The notes below the pieces were generated by a model, which saw only the letters and a program-made list of their open reading frames with translations, was not told the DNA's origin and searched no databases. Shown one piece after another: positions 47,803 through 60,023 of a stretch of DNA of 64,000 nucleotides (its first letter is position 1; each line of letters starts with the position of its first letter). The translations under genes were made by a program, and so were the position numbers. Source of the stretch: Sarcocystis neurona (Eukaryota > Apicomplexa > Conoidasida > Eucoccidiorida > Sarcocystidae); NCBI GenBank assembly GCA_000727475.1, contig KL647291.1, forward strand, positions 1,675,336-1,739,335, in the 5' to 3' direction.

Positions 47803-48590
47803 ATGCACGGACGACTACGGCATCATCCTGAGTTTGCAGCCCGCGGCCGGAGCTGGGCAGCTGAACTTTTAAAGAGAGGCCATCAGGCTATTCGAGGCGT
47901 TGCCGGACAGGCCGCGATTTACGGTACAGAGGCCGCCAGGTACGAACGACACGCCGACAACTGCCCCAGCAGAAGGAGCGACAATAACGAGGATCGCAGT
48001 GTCGACGGCATTGTCAGGGTCTTCGGAGAAAGCACACGAGAAACTCCAGCACACCGGGTTCGAGTAGAGATTCTACACCGTGTGGGTCGTTCGCCGGTGT
48101 TAGACAGCTGTTCCGTCGGAAACACCCAGTTGTGGGGTGCGGCGTGCCATTTATTCGAGGTGACGGTATAGTAGTCCGACCGTCTGGCCGCGAAAAAACC
48201 CCTCCGGCGCATGATAAACCTGTAGAAGTTGCATCAACGGATGGTAACGGTATCGCTTGTCACTGTCTTGGCGGTGCAACCGACGCCGCACGAACAGCTG
48301 ATGAAAGTGCAGCGGGTGCGGCAGCTGCGCCTGTTCCCGTACAATCGCTCGACGTTGCGGAATCACGCAGTGACGTTTCTACAAAAGTCTTTGCTGAGTT
48401 TGGAGACCCTGACGAAGTAGGAGAAGCAAGTGGTGCCGTTGACTCCCGTACGGCACCGCAGGGCTCAGCTACGAATGGCAACGCTATTTTGATGCTGTTG
48501 CACCACCCAGAAAAGGCGGGCCTGTTGCTGGTTCAGCGCCAGGAAATTGAACGACGACATTCGCACAGCGGACCACAAGTAGCGCATTAA
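47803..48590 (+). other. Possible coding segments of unknown function downstream of the myosin
   Basis: Two overlapping plus-strand open frames (47803-48171 and 48132-48590, the second about 150 codons) have a mixed, charged composition unlike the surrounding repeats (for example VFAEFGDPDEVGEASG). They could be further tail exons of the myosin or a separate small gene. A minus-strand frame at 48484-48687 is about equally protein-like, so even the strand is uncertain. I recognise no domain. Confidence 0.3.
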
Positions 48591-48789
48591 AGAATTCGGC
48601 TCTTCTTGCTGGGGGTCTGCATTCGAGCAGCCCTTTCGTAAGAAGCCTGTGGGCTACTGCAGCAGCTTCCTCAGCCGGCGGGTACACGCGTGGAGGAGCA
48701 CCAGGGTGTGTTTTACGGCGGCGAAGTGCTCAGGAACGAAGTCCTTCAACAAAGCGGATTATCCAACAGAGGCCGGCAGTGGCACAGAA

Positions 48790-48960
48790 GCGTCTGCACC
48801 AGTAACAGCAGCAGTACTACCACCAACGTAAACAGCAAGAGCAGTAGCAGCAGCAGCGTTTGCAGCAGCGGCAGTGTGAGCTGCGGCAGCAGCTCCATCA
48901 ACAGCAGGAGAGACAGAAGCAGCAGTAGCAGGTGCGATAGAAATGCAGCTGTCACCAGAA
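48790..48960 (+). repeat. CAG/AGC triplet tract
   Basis: This tract is rich in CAG/AGC triplets. The Ser-rich frame is open across it. The Gln frame is interrupted by TAA and TAG stops placed next to CAG runs. Confidence 0.7.
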
Positions 48961-49039
48961 ACAGAAGAGCACTACAAGGCACGAGCACGCTGTGGAGTGA
49001 GAAGCAAAGAGCGACTTCCAAGGAGTAAAACCACAGCTG

Positions 49040-52000
49040 CTGATTGGCGCGTACCATAGATGCTGGCGGGTCTGTATGAATGTCTGAATACTCTTATTCC
49101 ATTAGAGACACAGGCATCGGCACATCTTGTACTACAAGTATACATGCGAATGCAAACGCGTGCACGCAAGGTTGTGTGTAACCGCTGGTATGCGAAGAGG
49201 CACGTCGCAAAAACTACCAGGATCTCAACGAGTTGTCGTTTCACAGAAGGAATATGACTATCCTTGCAGCCGCATAAGGACTGAGGAAAGCACACGCGTT
49301 TCCCGTGTGTCTACCTATGTATACACCTCCACGTGTATGCATTCCACAGCACGTTCCCGGTGTTAATTCACATGTATGGTGAACCAATATATACATACAT
49401 ATATATATATATAAGCGTACCCAGCTACGCGTGCATACGGAAAAAGTTTAAGCAACGCAGTGATGTACGCAGAGACGAGGGGATACCCAAAGGGTTAGAC
49501 AGAACAAGGAGTCGTCGGCAGACAGCGGGCACCTCCCTTAGCATCGGAACGCCTTGCCTGCTACATTGGTTAGCCTCCACAAGTATGTACGCATTTGGCC
49601 TTCGAACAAACGCTGCATCAGACCCGCCGAAATGCGCATTTACACGTGGATAGTCCGCTTTATGCGTATGTGTTCGACTTTGCTCCTCTCTTGCCGTTAT
49701 AGTGTACACGGGTGTGTTACACACTTCCATCAATACAAACACATATACACGCGTGTACATGGGCGTGCCCTCTGCCCACGTGTATACGTGCACACATACA
49801 TACCTCCGCACAGCATGGGCACGCAGAGCCGACAACAAGTCGTCCAATTTACGCTCACAAGTGTGGGTGACCATACGAGTAAGTTGAATTCACGGTGAAG
49901 TCTGCATTTCTCCGTAGATACACTCTACTTACGTAGATACAAACGTATCCCCCTCGTCCGCACCGAAAGACGTGCACGCACTTACGGGAATGCACACAAA
50001 CATATGCGTACAAACAGAGGATTTCAGTACGCATGTAGGTGCAAGGGTGTACGCGTGCATACGCACGGACACGCCTAGATGCCAGTGCATAAAAAGACAC
50101 GTACACACGTAGATAGATGCATGAATAATGTCGCACGGTCAGTTGCGTGCATGAATACAGCAGTTGTGTCCCCTGCGGAACGGGCGGCTGTCGAGCTGAT
50201 CTGCGCGAGTTCCACATACGTACGTAGATGTATAGGTCTCTACATATGGAGCATGTCTACATACGTAGACCTGTGTACATCATACTGCACGCGTCCCCAC
50301 CCTCAACCTCGGTGCTCACATGCAGATATATATGCCAAATTGTGTGAGCCTTTCCGTAGAAACCAGGACACGCACACTACTGAAGATCATGTATATATGC
50401 GGTTCTGTCTTTTTACCCAATACCATCACACTGATATGAGCAGCGGGGGTCGGCCCGCGTAACGACGTGGCAGTGACAGTCGTACTTGAATTGTGGTCAG
50501 CTGAGAAAGGTATTTCCTCAGCAACTGTTGTTGACTCTGTCATATGTGGTGGACTGCGGTGGTGGAGAACGCATTCGCCTTGTAACGTTTGTGCTGCTAC
50601 AAAGGGCACTGTTTTCAGTCAGCAGGAGTGAGCCGCAGGCGCGGAGAGGTCCTTCACAATAAATTCTGTGCATTCTGCTACTTGGGTGACCTTGGGGGGT
50701 ACACGAATGCAGTGCACACGACACCCCAGCGACTGACTACGTAGCATCGTATCCGTCCGACTGTACAGATCAAATGCGCACGCCACGCTCTGTGCGCTGG
50801 CACTGAAGACTTTTTTAAGACGCAAAATCAGTAGGGTCAAACAATCATGGGTGCGGGTTCCACGCTCGTTGGACTGACCTACGCTGATACGAGGTACATC
50901 GAGAACACACACATATCCATAGAGGTGTCCTTCTGTGAAGTCGTGCCCAAGTACGTACGTGTCTTTGTTCGTCCTGTCGGTATATAAATAATGTCCCGTA
51001 GGAGATGCACTTGACTGCGTGGATCCGTGCACAAACGCACGTATTTCCCTCACACCTGCAAATCTCGCGTACACCATTGTCCCTGGCCGTGCATCCTCAT
51101 TCAAGAACGCTCGCGTACGTAGACCCATATTTGTGACTGTGTAATTGGATGAATCGCCGCCTCGGACGTCTTCGCTTTCTGTGTGTCAAGGCTTGCAATC
51201 TCGTTGCCGAAAACTCAAGTGTTCAGAAGTTCGCGTTGACAACGCCGGGCAAAGCGCGTAGCAATGCACACAGCGACCTCCTGCAGCGGCGGCAGCTCAG
51301 CGGTACGAAGTTATAAAGAAAGCGGCAGCAGTCCGCAGATCTACACAGCGGCCGGAGTAGCGAAGAAAGCCCGTACTTCGCTTCACGTTGCATATACCTA
51401 ATTGCGTATATCAGCTACATCTCTCAATACTTTACATTCACTTCGGCTTTTCCGTGTACAATCCACTTTCTCGCTGCCGTCGTTCGTACAGGCTAAATTT
51501 CCTCGCAATTTGTAGCCACCATGGTGTACACGGTAACGACGTGGCTGAGCTACTGAAATTGCTCAGAGATGCTCCTGCTTCGACACATTTTCATGCCCAA
51601 GAAGCAGCAGTCCGCAGTATCTATATCCACAAGGGAACTTTTTCAGGAGAGATAGAGTCGGGAACAGCCAGTCACATAAAATTCCCACAAGTGCACGTCA
51701 ATGCTTCGCGGATGTGGTTCACCGCTACTTGTACGTAGCGGCGTGTACATTCAGGTACACACGTGCAGATATCCTGGGTGCACGTGCGGGCATCCTTACG
51801 CATACACGGATATACTAAACAAAAAACTTGAGCACGTACACATGCGTGCGTATGTCTTCAATGAACTCTCTGCTTGCACGTACACAATATGTAGAGGCAC
51901 CGTACGTGTGGCGGTGTACGTGCCAGGATTAACTAAGAAGGTTACACGAAAGTCAGGTAACTGTTTCAGTACCTCCGTGTCATACAATGCGCTTTCTACA

Positions 52001-52571
52001 TGCTAGTCTTCCCGCTGACTACAGAAGCATACACCTGTATACTTACACAACTCGGTCTTCCACTTTCTTCAATACCTACATTCCTCTCCCCTACGTGTAC
52101 ATATATATGTGATATATATATATATATATATGCATTATACATACACATATATATTTCACATTTACAAATACATACATATACATATATGTATGTGTATATG
52201 TAAAAATAAGAGAGGGCATCCGTGCATGTCCGCGTGTGTAGGTCCACACGATTATCCTGAAATTGCCCCAAAGGTCAACGGCAATCCACACGTACGCACA
52301 ACAGAGTGAGAAGCACACAAAAACTTGGGGATAGGCGTATAAATATACATATATATATATATATCTGTGTATCTACGTATCTATGTGTAAGTTCCTCTCT
52401 GCATGTTAAGTAAATGAATGAGTGGTCACAGTGATAAGAAAATATGACGCTACGTCGCTGTGTCGGTGTATTTACACATATATACATATACATATATATA
52501 TATATATATATGTCGCTACGTACGACCTAGTAGAATCATACATACATTTATACACAAACGTAAATCTCATT

Positions 52572-52608
<37 letters not shown>
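49040..52608. other. Microsatellite-rich intergenic stretch
   Basis: The stretch holds many TA, TACA, TATG and ACGT-type short repeats, for example near 49385-49415, 52095-52205 and 52345-52375. It ends in a TA run at about 52573-52606 that runs directly into the assembly gap. No coding exon is supported. The 169-codon minus-strand frame at 50619-51128 has no recognisable motif. Confidence 0.6.
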
Positions 52609-53048
52609 NNNNNNNNNNNNNNNNNNNNNNNNNNNNNNNNNNNNNNNNNNNNNNNNNNNNNNNNNNNNNNNNNNNNNNNNNNNNNNNNNNNNNNNNNNNN
52701 NNNNNNNNNNNNNNNNNNNNNNNNNNNNNNNNNNNNNNNNNNNNNNNNNNNNNNNNNNNNNNNNNNNNNNNNNNNNNNNNNNNNNNNNNNNNNNNNNNNN
52801 NNNNNNNNNNNNNNNNNNNNNNNNNNNNNNNNNNNNNNNNNNNNNNNNNNNNNNNNNNNNNNNNNNNNNNNNNNNNNNNNNNNNNNNNNNNNNNNNNNNN
52901 NNNNNNNNNNNNNNNNNNNNNNNNNNNNNNNNNNNNNNNNNNNNNNNNNNNNNNNNNNNNNNNNNNNNNNNNNNNNNNNNNNNNNNNNNNNNNNNNNNNN
53001 NNNNNNNNNNNNNNNNNNNNNNNNNNNNNNNNNNNNNNNNNNNNNNNN
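52609..53048. other. Assembly gap (440 undetermined bases)
   Basis: The gap is a run of N. Its left edge is a long TA dinucleotide run, the likely reason assembly failed. Open frames crossing it are meaningless. Confidence 1.
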
Positions 53049-55002
53049 CTCCATCGTGTATGGGTGCAAGCTGGTAGGGATGAGAATTATAACGAAGCAG
53101 GACTTTTATTCAAAAAATTCTCAATCACACCAGCACCGTTTCTGAATCGCAGAGGTGTCGACGTGCCTACTGGTACTCGCTGGAAGGAGGCTGCAACGAA
53201 CCGGTAGCCACACCTGCTCCTCCTTCACTGTAACAGCAACGTGCCTAGTAATCGCAGCAGTATCAAATAGGAAGTGCCGCAGCAGCAGATCTGAAGCAGC
53301 GAAGCAGTTTCTACGGACTTAATTGCAACGCGGAGAAGGGGGTACACGGCAGCAGCGCTGCCACAGTAACGACCGAGGGCCTCTCTTTCAACAAGGAGCA
53401 GCCTCCCAAACGGGCTCAGGTAGTCACATACATATTAAACAGAGGCGACAGCGCCTGTGACGCGTTAGAGAAAGGGAAGCTTACATGCAGGACATCGCCC
53501 ACCACGACAGACAATCCGACAGTCGCCGCGGGAGCAGAGACACCGAACACCTAAGAAAAGCGGTGAGGGTGCACAGCAGCAGCAAGTGCGCAACTGCCCT
53601 AGCAACACGTGCGCAGCAGCGTCAGCTGCGAAGGAGCAGCGGGCGCGTAGCTGCAGGAGGTGAGCTGCAACGGATAACAAAACCGGAGTGACCTGTTGCT
53701 GTAGAATATCTTACGGCAGCTGAGTGAGACTTTTCTCTTGCCACACATGCAGAGGCCACCCTATCGCCGGGGAATTGTGGTCCAGTCAATTCTTGTTGTA
53801 CAGCGAATAACCGAAATCTAGAGCACAGGTTCTTATATCCCTACATTAACATACATACGTGTATATGCGAACAGTGAGACGGTGTGGCCACCACACATAC
53901 CCCAGCAATAGCAGTAACTGCAGCAGGTGGGGCAGCGCTAATGAGTGAAAGCAAGCGCGGCAGCAGCAGCAGCAGATTACAAACGCTGAGCGTAGGGCCA
54001 CAAGGTGCACGCGTGGGCGACAGCAACAGCAGCCGCGACAGAAACTACAGCGCTAATATCTGTGCGGATCCGGCGTCCGTTCAACTGCGGCACGTGCAGG
54101 ACGCGTGGTGTGGCAGCAGCAGCTGCACCTGAGCAGCGCAGCAGTGGCAAGATGCCCTGCAGCAGCAGGAGTGCGCCCGCACATGCAGCACTGCCTCTAC
54201 TCGCCCACGGACGGCAGACAAAACGAGAAATGAAGAATAAAGAACGTGTCATAGCATCAGCGTCTCGCACGGCGTTTAATAACGGTACCAGCACTCCTGA
54301 ACAGCAGCAGCACTTCTGAACAGCAGCAGCACTTCGAACAGCAGCGGCAGTCCCATGCAGTAGCAGCATAATTCGTGTGGGGTGCTGTGAAGCCCTCTGC
54401 ACGCGGGCCTAGCAGCGGACTCTGGAGCGCCTGTGCTCCACGAGGTAGGTTTCAGTTAAAAGACGCGAACTACTGCCTCCGCTACTGCGGTGCTGCACGC
54501 GACGGATCTGCTACTACTTCTGCTGCTGCAGCGTCCAGTGCCGATCTCATCCTGCCGCCGTTGCTCTATCTACGCAAAACGCGCCTGGTGTCGCTGACGC
54601 TCTGACCACGCCTGCTCTGCTGACCGAGCTCTTGTTGCAGCATCCTTTCACCAGTTGCTGCAGCTGCTGCTGTAGACTAGCCTGTGCTTTGCTGCTGCGG
54701 CTCCCGTTTGTACGCGTGGCCGCTGCTGCTCTGTCCTCCTCCTGCTGCTGCTGCCGCCGTCCTGCCGCAGGTTCTCCTCCTGCTGTAGCACTGCTCATGC
54801 GTACGCTGCTGCAGCAGTAGCTGCTGCTTTGTCTGTGCTTCTGCTGCTCCTGCAGTAGCCGTTCCTTGTCCTTCGGGAAGAAACTCCGTGCAGCCAGGTT
54901 GCTTCTGCTGAGGCACCTGCAGGTCCGGCGTACTGCTCTGCGATTCGGTGCTGTCTGCGTCGCGTTGCTGCTACCGCGTAGGTGCTGCTAGACAACGTTA
55001 TT
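53049..55002. other. CAG/CTG-rich stretch downstream of the alpha-SNAP gene
   Basis: The stretch contains scattered CAG triplets on the plus strand and, from about 54500, CTG tracts giving Leu/Ala/Gln frames on both strands. At about 54290-54350 three tandem units like CTGAACAGCAGCAGCACTT occur. No exon with a recognisable domain is visible. The left part (53060-53210) is open across 50 codons next to the gap but is not recognisable. Confidence 0.5.
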
Positions 55003-55819
55003 TCACGACAAATCGACGTGTCCATCCTCGCCAATAAAAGCCTCTTCCGCTCCTTCGTCTCCTTCTTCGTCTGCTGCGGATCCGCCGTCGAGCAGCAGCT
55101 TGCGCTTTGCCCGCAGCAAGAAGTGAACCTTCCACGAGTCGAGCTTACTAATTCTATCGTAGTCGTGCAACGCAGCCGTAAAAGCATCTGCGTCGCCCTC
55201 CTCCGCTGCTGCCAGCAACGCAGCAGCTAGCTGCCCCTCCCTACTGTTTTCCAGCCGCGGATCTCGCATATTATATCTTTCAACAGCAATCTTCGCAGAC
55301 ACAACATCCCCGGTCGACAGCAGCAGCAGTATCGCGCGGAAGAAAAAGTCTCGCGCACCTGGTCGGAGACACAGCAGCAACACCAAAAACGCATGCGCGG
55401 CAGCAACCCCAGAGACAGGAGACTCTTCAGCAGCCAAAAAAGTGTCAGCGGCAGCGGCAGCACAGACGCCAGCGAAACGAGCGGCTCTGACAACAGTAGT
55501 GCACACAGAACGTACGGCGGCGACAACAGCAGCAACCGCAAGGCCTGCTAGTGCTGCTGATCCGGCAACTCCTGCTGCTGCTGTTCCCGTGCGCAGCACC
55601 TTCGCCTCTCCCCAAGAGCAGCGGCATTCACCGACCAAACAAACGGGGTTGCAACAGGAGCAAAAGCAAATACATCCGCAGCAGCCTCCACGGTAATTCC
55701 GGACGGCTGACGCAAACGACAAAACTCTACGTCTCTGTCTATTTGTTTCACTTTTTCTCTCCCTCAGTACGTCGTCACTACAAGAATAAACAGAAATACA
55801 CACGCAGACATATATAAAT

Positions 55820-55850
<31 letters not shown>

Positions 55851-58800
55851 AGGCACACGTTTGTGTGAGAAACGCGGCCACCTGGACGTTCACACAGACG
55901 CCAGACTTAGTTCCCTGCGCGCATGCGCTCGCGAACGGTTTCAAAGAGTGACTCGACTTACACGGAAGGCAGTCGACCAAAGAAATATGAGGAAAATAAT
56001 GCGGCTAGCGTACCACAACACTACTTCGCCTGCGCGGAAAAAACTTCCCTTTACAGCTTCAGACGCTCACACAGCACACCCCTCGTACATCTGTACATAG
56101 CTCTCTCTCTACATGTAGCTGTTTGTCTCTCTTCCTCATATATATACATATATACACATATGTGTGTGGGTATATCTATATATATATATATATATGCGCT
56201 CACGCAAGGATACAGCAGTGCACGAACACTTGCCACAGTCCTCCCTTCATGACTGTTAACACACATCTACATGCGCATATGCATATATATATATACATAC
56301 ATACATGTACACACAGATTTGTCTATGTAGCCACGACGAGGTGGACCTGGTCTGCAAATATATATATATATATATCTATATATACATACGTGCACATATA
56401 TATATATATAGATAGATAGATAAACAGCCATATAAACACGTACACGTTTTTCTTCTCTATGCGAGAGACACGTCTGCACGAAAGTGTACGCTGGAGAGGC
56501 AGAGGTGGACGTAGAAACCGCTGCGCAGCTGCGGGAGAGAAAAGACACGGCGTATACGAAGACCTACTGAACTGAAGAAGCTCGCTTTTCGTCGCTTTCT
56601 CCCCTTCTTCTTCGTAAATTCGTATAGCTTCATGCAGGAGAGAGTCGTCCCTGGCAGCGAGCTCTGCATATTTTACTCTGCATTGGGAACAGGCGCTTCT
56701 GCCGTAGTCGTCGAGGTCATAGGCTTCAGCCGCCTTCTTGTAGTAGTACAGCGCACTCGCTTCCTGCTGCTGTGCCTGCATCTGTCTTTCCTCGTGGTGT
56801 TGCTGCCGCTGCAGGGGCTTGTGCAGCAACTGTTGTTGCTGTCCTCTGCTGTGGCTGTCCGCGCGCCCTGCCACCGGTGACATCCGCCCGCCGTCTGCTT
56901 CCTTGAACACATTGCGTCTGCTGCTGCTGCTGCAGCTGCTGCTGCTTCTTCCGGGGGATCCACCCCACGACTGCTGCTGCCCTTCCGGCTGCTCGTGCTG
57001 TGGCGAGGGGGACGCCCCTAGAGAAGTCTGCTGTCTTTCGGTTGCAGCAGCAGCGAGCGGCTCTGCCTCCAGCATTTCTGCAATGCTGCGATAAACTTTT
57101 CCAGCCGAACCCCACCGTCCCAGTCGAATATACGTCGCAGCTGCTGCGTCCAGCTGGTCCCGGGCTCCTTCTGTGTCGACTCGCTTCAACGTGCTGCCCG
57201 CCTCCACCAGTAGCGACGCAGCTGGACAGCCCACACAAGCAACAGCACCAGTAGCGCTCCACCAGCAGCGCCTTGCGCAGCGGGCGCAGCAGGGGCCGCG
57301 CAACAGCAAATAAGGCAGCAATGACACGTGCTGCCGCAGCACTAGAACCAGAGGCACGGGAAGCCGCCGAAGAGCCGCCGCACGTGCTGCGGCTGAAGCA
57401 GCAGCGTGAATCTCTCAAAAGCAGCACCAGCAGCAACAGACCCGGCACCTCAACAAGAACCTACGTTGGCGGCATGTGAACCAGCAGAGTTCGCAGCAGC
57501 TCTCACAGCAACGGACTTCGCAGCAACAGCTTCCGCAGAAACACGTATGCAGTCGAAAATGTAGCAGGACCGACAGCAACACGACTCACAGCTGCAGAAG
57601 ACTGCGGTACCATAGCAGTTGGAGCAGCCCCGCAGCGTCCCCCCAGCAGCAGGGGGGGCAGCTGTAAAAGACACGGAGCCGTAGCTGCAGCTGTCGCAAT
57701 TTACAGCAGGTTTCCACACATACATGCCCGTGCGGAATGAAAGAAGACGACACGCGTGCAGCCACTTTCTCTATTAATTACTACTAATAGAGACGCATGC
57801 GTTCACATCTACTTAGTACCAGTCTGTGTGCGCACACGTACATGCGCATATTTGACCCCATACATCACGCAGGACAATTTACAGGCTCTTACGTGCATAC
57901 ACACACACACACGTACACCTTACAAACACGTACATATACATCTATGTAGCGCATAGCACTGTACGAATAGCGCAGTGCCCTCTTCCTTTCCGCCACGTAC
58001 ACATGGAAACATAAACCTCGTGGCGACAGTTTCTTGAAAATGTATATACACGGTGTGTTACCGTCCGCGCGTATTACCCACCCTTCCTTGTGCGAGTCAT
58101 CTACATCTTCTTCTGTACACACAAACTGCGCACGAGAACGAGAAGGCGACCCTTGACAGCTCCCCTCTTCATCTGCATGTAGACACGTACACATGTATAC
58201 ACTTATCTATTCATACGTGGCGATCCAGGTGAACAGAAAAAGGCAGGAAAAGAGAGTAGAAAATATTTTGCTGGAGACGCGAAAGGTTGTCTACACTCTT
58301 TATGCGCAGAAACACACCAGCGGATCATCTGTGAAACGCCAGACATATAGAACGAGAGACACAGAGTGAAGGCTGACCGCGGGGTTCATCGCCGGCGCGT
58401 TGCGCTGCTGCTGCTGCTCGCGCGTACGCTTCGGCAGCGCTGGTCCACTTCTTCGTCACTTTATATCTCTGCAGCAGCAGCCGCATAAACATCTCCCCAC
58501 ACACACACAGAAGCCCTGGTGGACGCGCCTGCCTCTTCAAAAGTCATAGACTCACAGATGGCTGTAACCGTCACCACAGAATCGTCTGTATGCCCATAAA
58601 AGCGCGTCGTAAGATGTGTAGTATGTACGGGCCTACCTATCTACCTATACACATATATACGTACATATATGTATATGTATACATATATGTATATATATAT
58701 ACGCAAATATGTGTGGACATATCACCACATACGTATACATATGTACAGGCGTAGAGACACATATATACGTGTATATGTGTGGATAGAGAGCTAGACGGGA

Positions 58801-60023
58801 ACTGAGAGAGCGGGTTGTCTGTATGTGTATAGAGTGCCCACTGGTGCCTACATATATACGTATGTATACGTATACAGGCATTCACACACACATATACATA
58901 CACAGGTACATACTAACACATGCAAACATATACATATCTATGTACAGACATATACAGATATATATACGTACGCATGCACAGGTAGGAAGCCTGAGAATGA
59001 CCAAGAGAGTGAATTCTCTGTATTCGTGTGGAGTGCCCGCAGTTACACGCGCCACAGCAGCAATGCCAGCAAGTTCCTTAGCAGCCGACGTGAAGTAATC
59101 CACGAGGCACTTCCCTCTCTCAATCTCTCCCTACATGCAGGTACGTGTCTACATACATAAATGTGTACCCATGCAAAAGTGTTGTATATATATATATATG
59201 GGACGAATATACGTATGAATATATGTATGTGCAATTGTACATACAGATAGATATGAAAATGCACATACGTCTACATATATGATCTATCTAGTTGCATGTA
59301 TATATATATATACATACATCATATAGATACATACATATGTATGTATACGTATATAGAGGTATGTCTATATAATTTGTATATCTACATGACTCTATGTATA
59401 TGTATATATGTGTATACACGCAGAGCCACTAGACGAAGACTGCACGCATGTCCATTAACGGACGTTCACGCTGTGGTCGCCAAAGGGGTACAACAGGTTC
59501 GCGAAGGAGTCGCGCGAGGAAAGTGCAGCAGCAGCGTATGTGCGAGAAGCCCTAAAGGCAGCAATGGAAGAAGCTCCTACGTTTCCATCCGCTACGGGCA
59601 GGACACGAGACCGAGACGCTGCTGCTCAGGATGGCCCTGGAACCAGGATAAGTCCAAACACGAGCACGCTACATACATATATATACATGCGTATATGATA
59701 CGTATATATGTATTTACATATATGCAGGAATACTCGAGAAAGGGACTTGCTGCGCGTCCCGTGCACGTATAGCAGAGACAACGGGGAAAAGACACGGAGA
59801 GAAAGAGAGACAAAACCCCTTCTGGCGGCCCTGGCTGATGGACACGTGTCTGTGTGTGTGCGTGTGTGAGTACCTGAGCAGCCTGCATGTAGCAACTGCA
59901 TGCAGCATCGGGATCTGCACCACGCCCAAGAAGACTGCTGAAGAATCCAGGAGAACGCATGAGTGCGTCTCCGCGCCGCAGCAGCGCCTGCGGGTCTTCC
60001 TCTCCCAGTCCCTGCTGCAGCAT
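55003..60023 (-). CDS. Alpha-SNAP (soluble NSF attachment protein), 4 exons
   Basis: Exons in coding order: 60023-59874, 58468-58378, 57221-56568, 55358-55003; phases agree, giving about 416 residues (animal and yeast SNAPs are about 290-295). Alpha-SNAP binds assembled SNARE complexes and recruits the NSF ATPase to take them apart after fusion. Visible: N-terminal SPGFFSSLLGRG, like the usual FFSGLFG; CYMQAAQ joined to RYKVTKKWTSAAEAYARAA; AASLLVEAGSTLKR; YIRLGRWGSAGKVYRSIAEM; YYYKKAAEAYDLDDYGRSA; EAIRIYEEEGEKATKSELLQ; FSARDFFFRAILLLLSTGD; and HDYDRISKLDSWKVHFLLRA. It ends DLS, keeping the penultimate Leu that NSF stimulation needs in other SNAPs. Residues ~135-236 are a Gln/Ser-rich insertion between helices, absent from ordinary SNAPs. 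The donor after exon 2 (GTCAGC) is weak but fits phase and homology. Confidence 0.92.
55821..55850 (+). repeat. CA dinucleotide microsatellite
   Basis: A nearly pure CA run with one CACG interruption lies in intron 3 of the alpha-SNAP gene. Confidence 0.9.
56130..56430 (+). repeat. TA/TACA microsatellite cluster in alpha-SNAP intron 3
   Basis: Several TA runs of 10-20 bases are interspersed with TACA and GATA units (GATAGATAGATA near 56410-56421). Open frames here are Tyr/Ile-rich artefacts. Confidence 0.85.
58630..58990 (+). repeat. TATG/TACA microsatellite cluster in alpha-SNAP intron 1
   Basis: Interrupted TATACG, TATG and ACAC units run for about 350 bases. Similar blocks follow near 59180-59435 and 59665-59725 in the same intron. 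Confidence 0.85.

Noticed and set aside
52422..53207. Open frame spanning the gap
   Set aside because: Most of it is undetermined bases and TA repeat; continuity is unknown.
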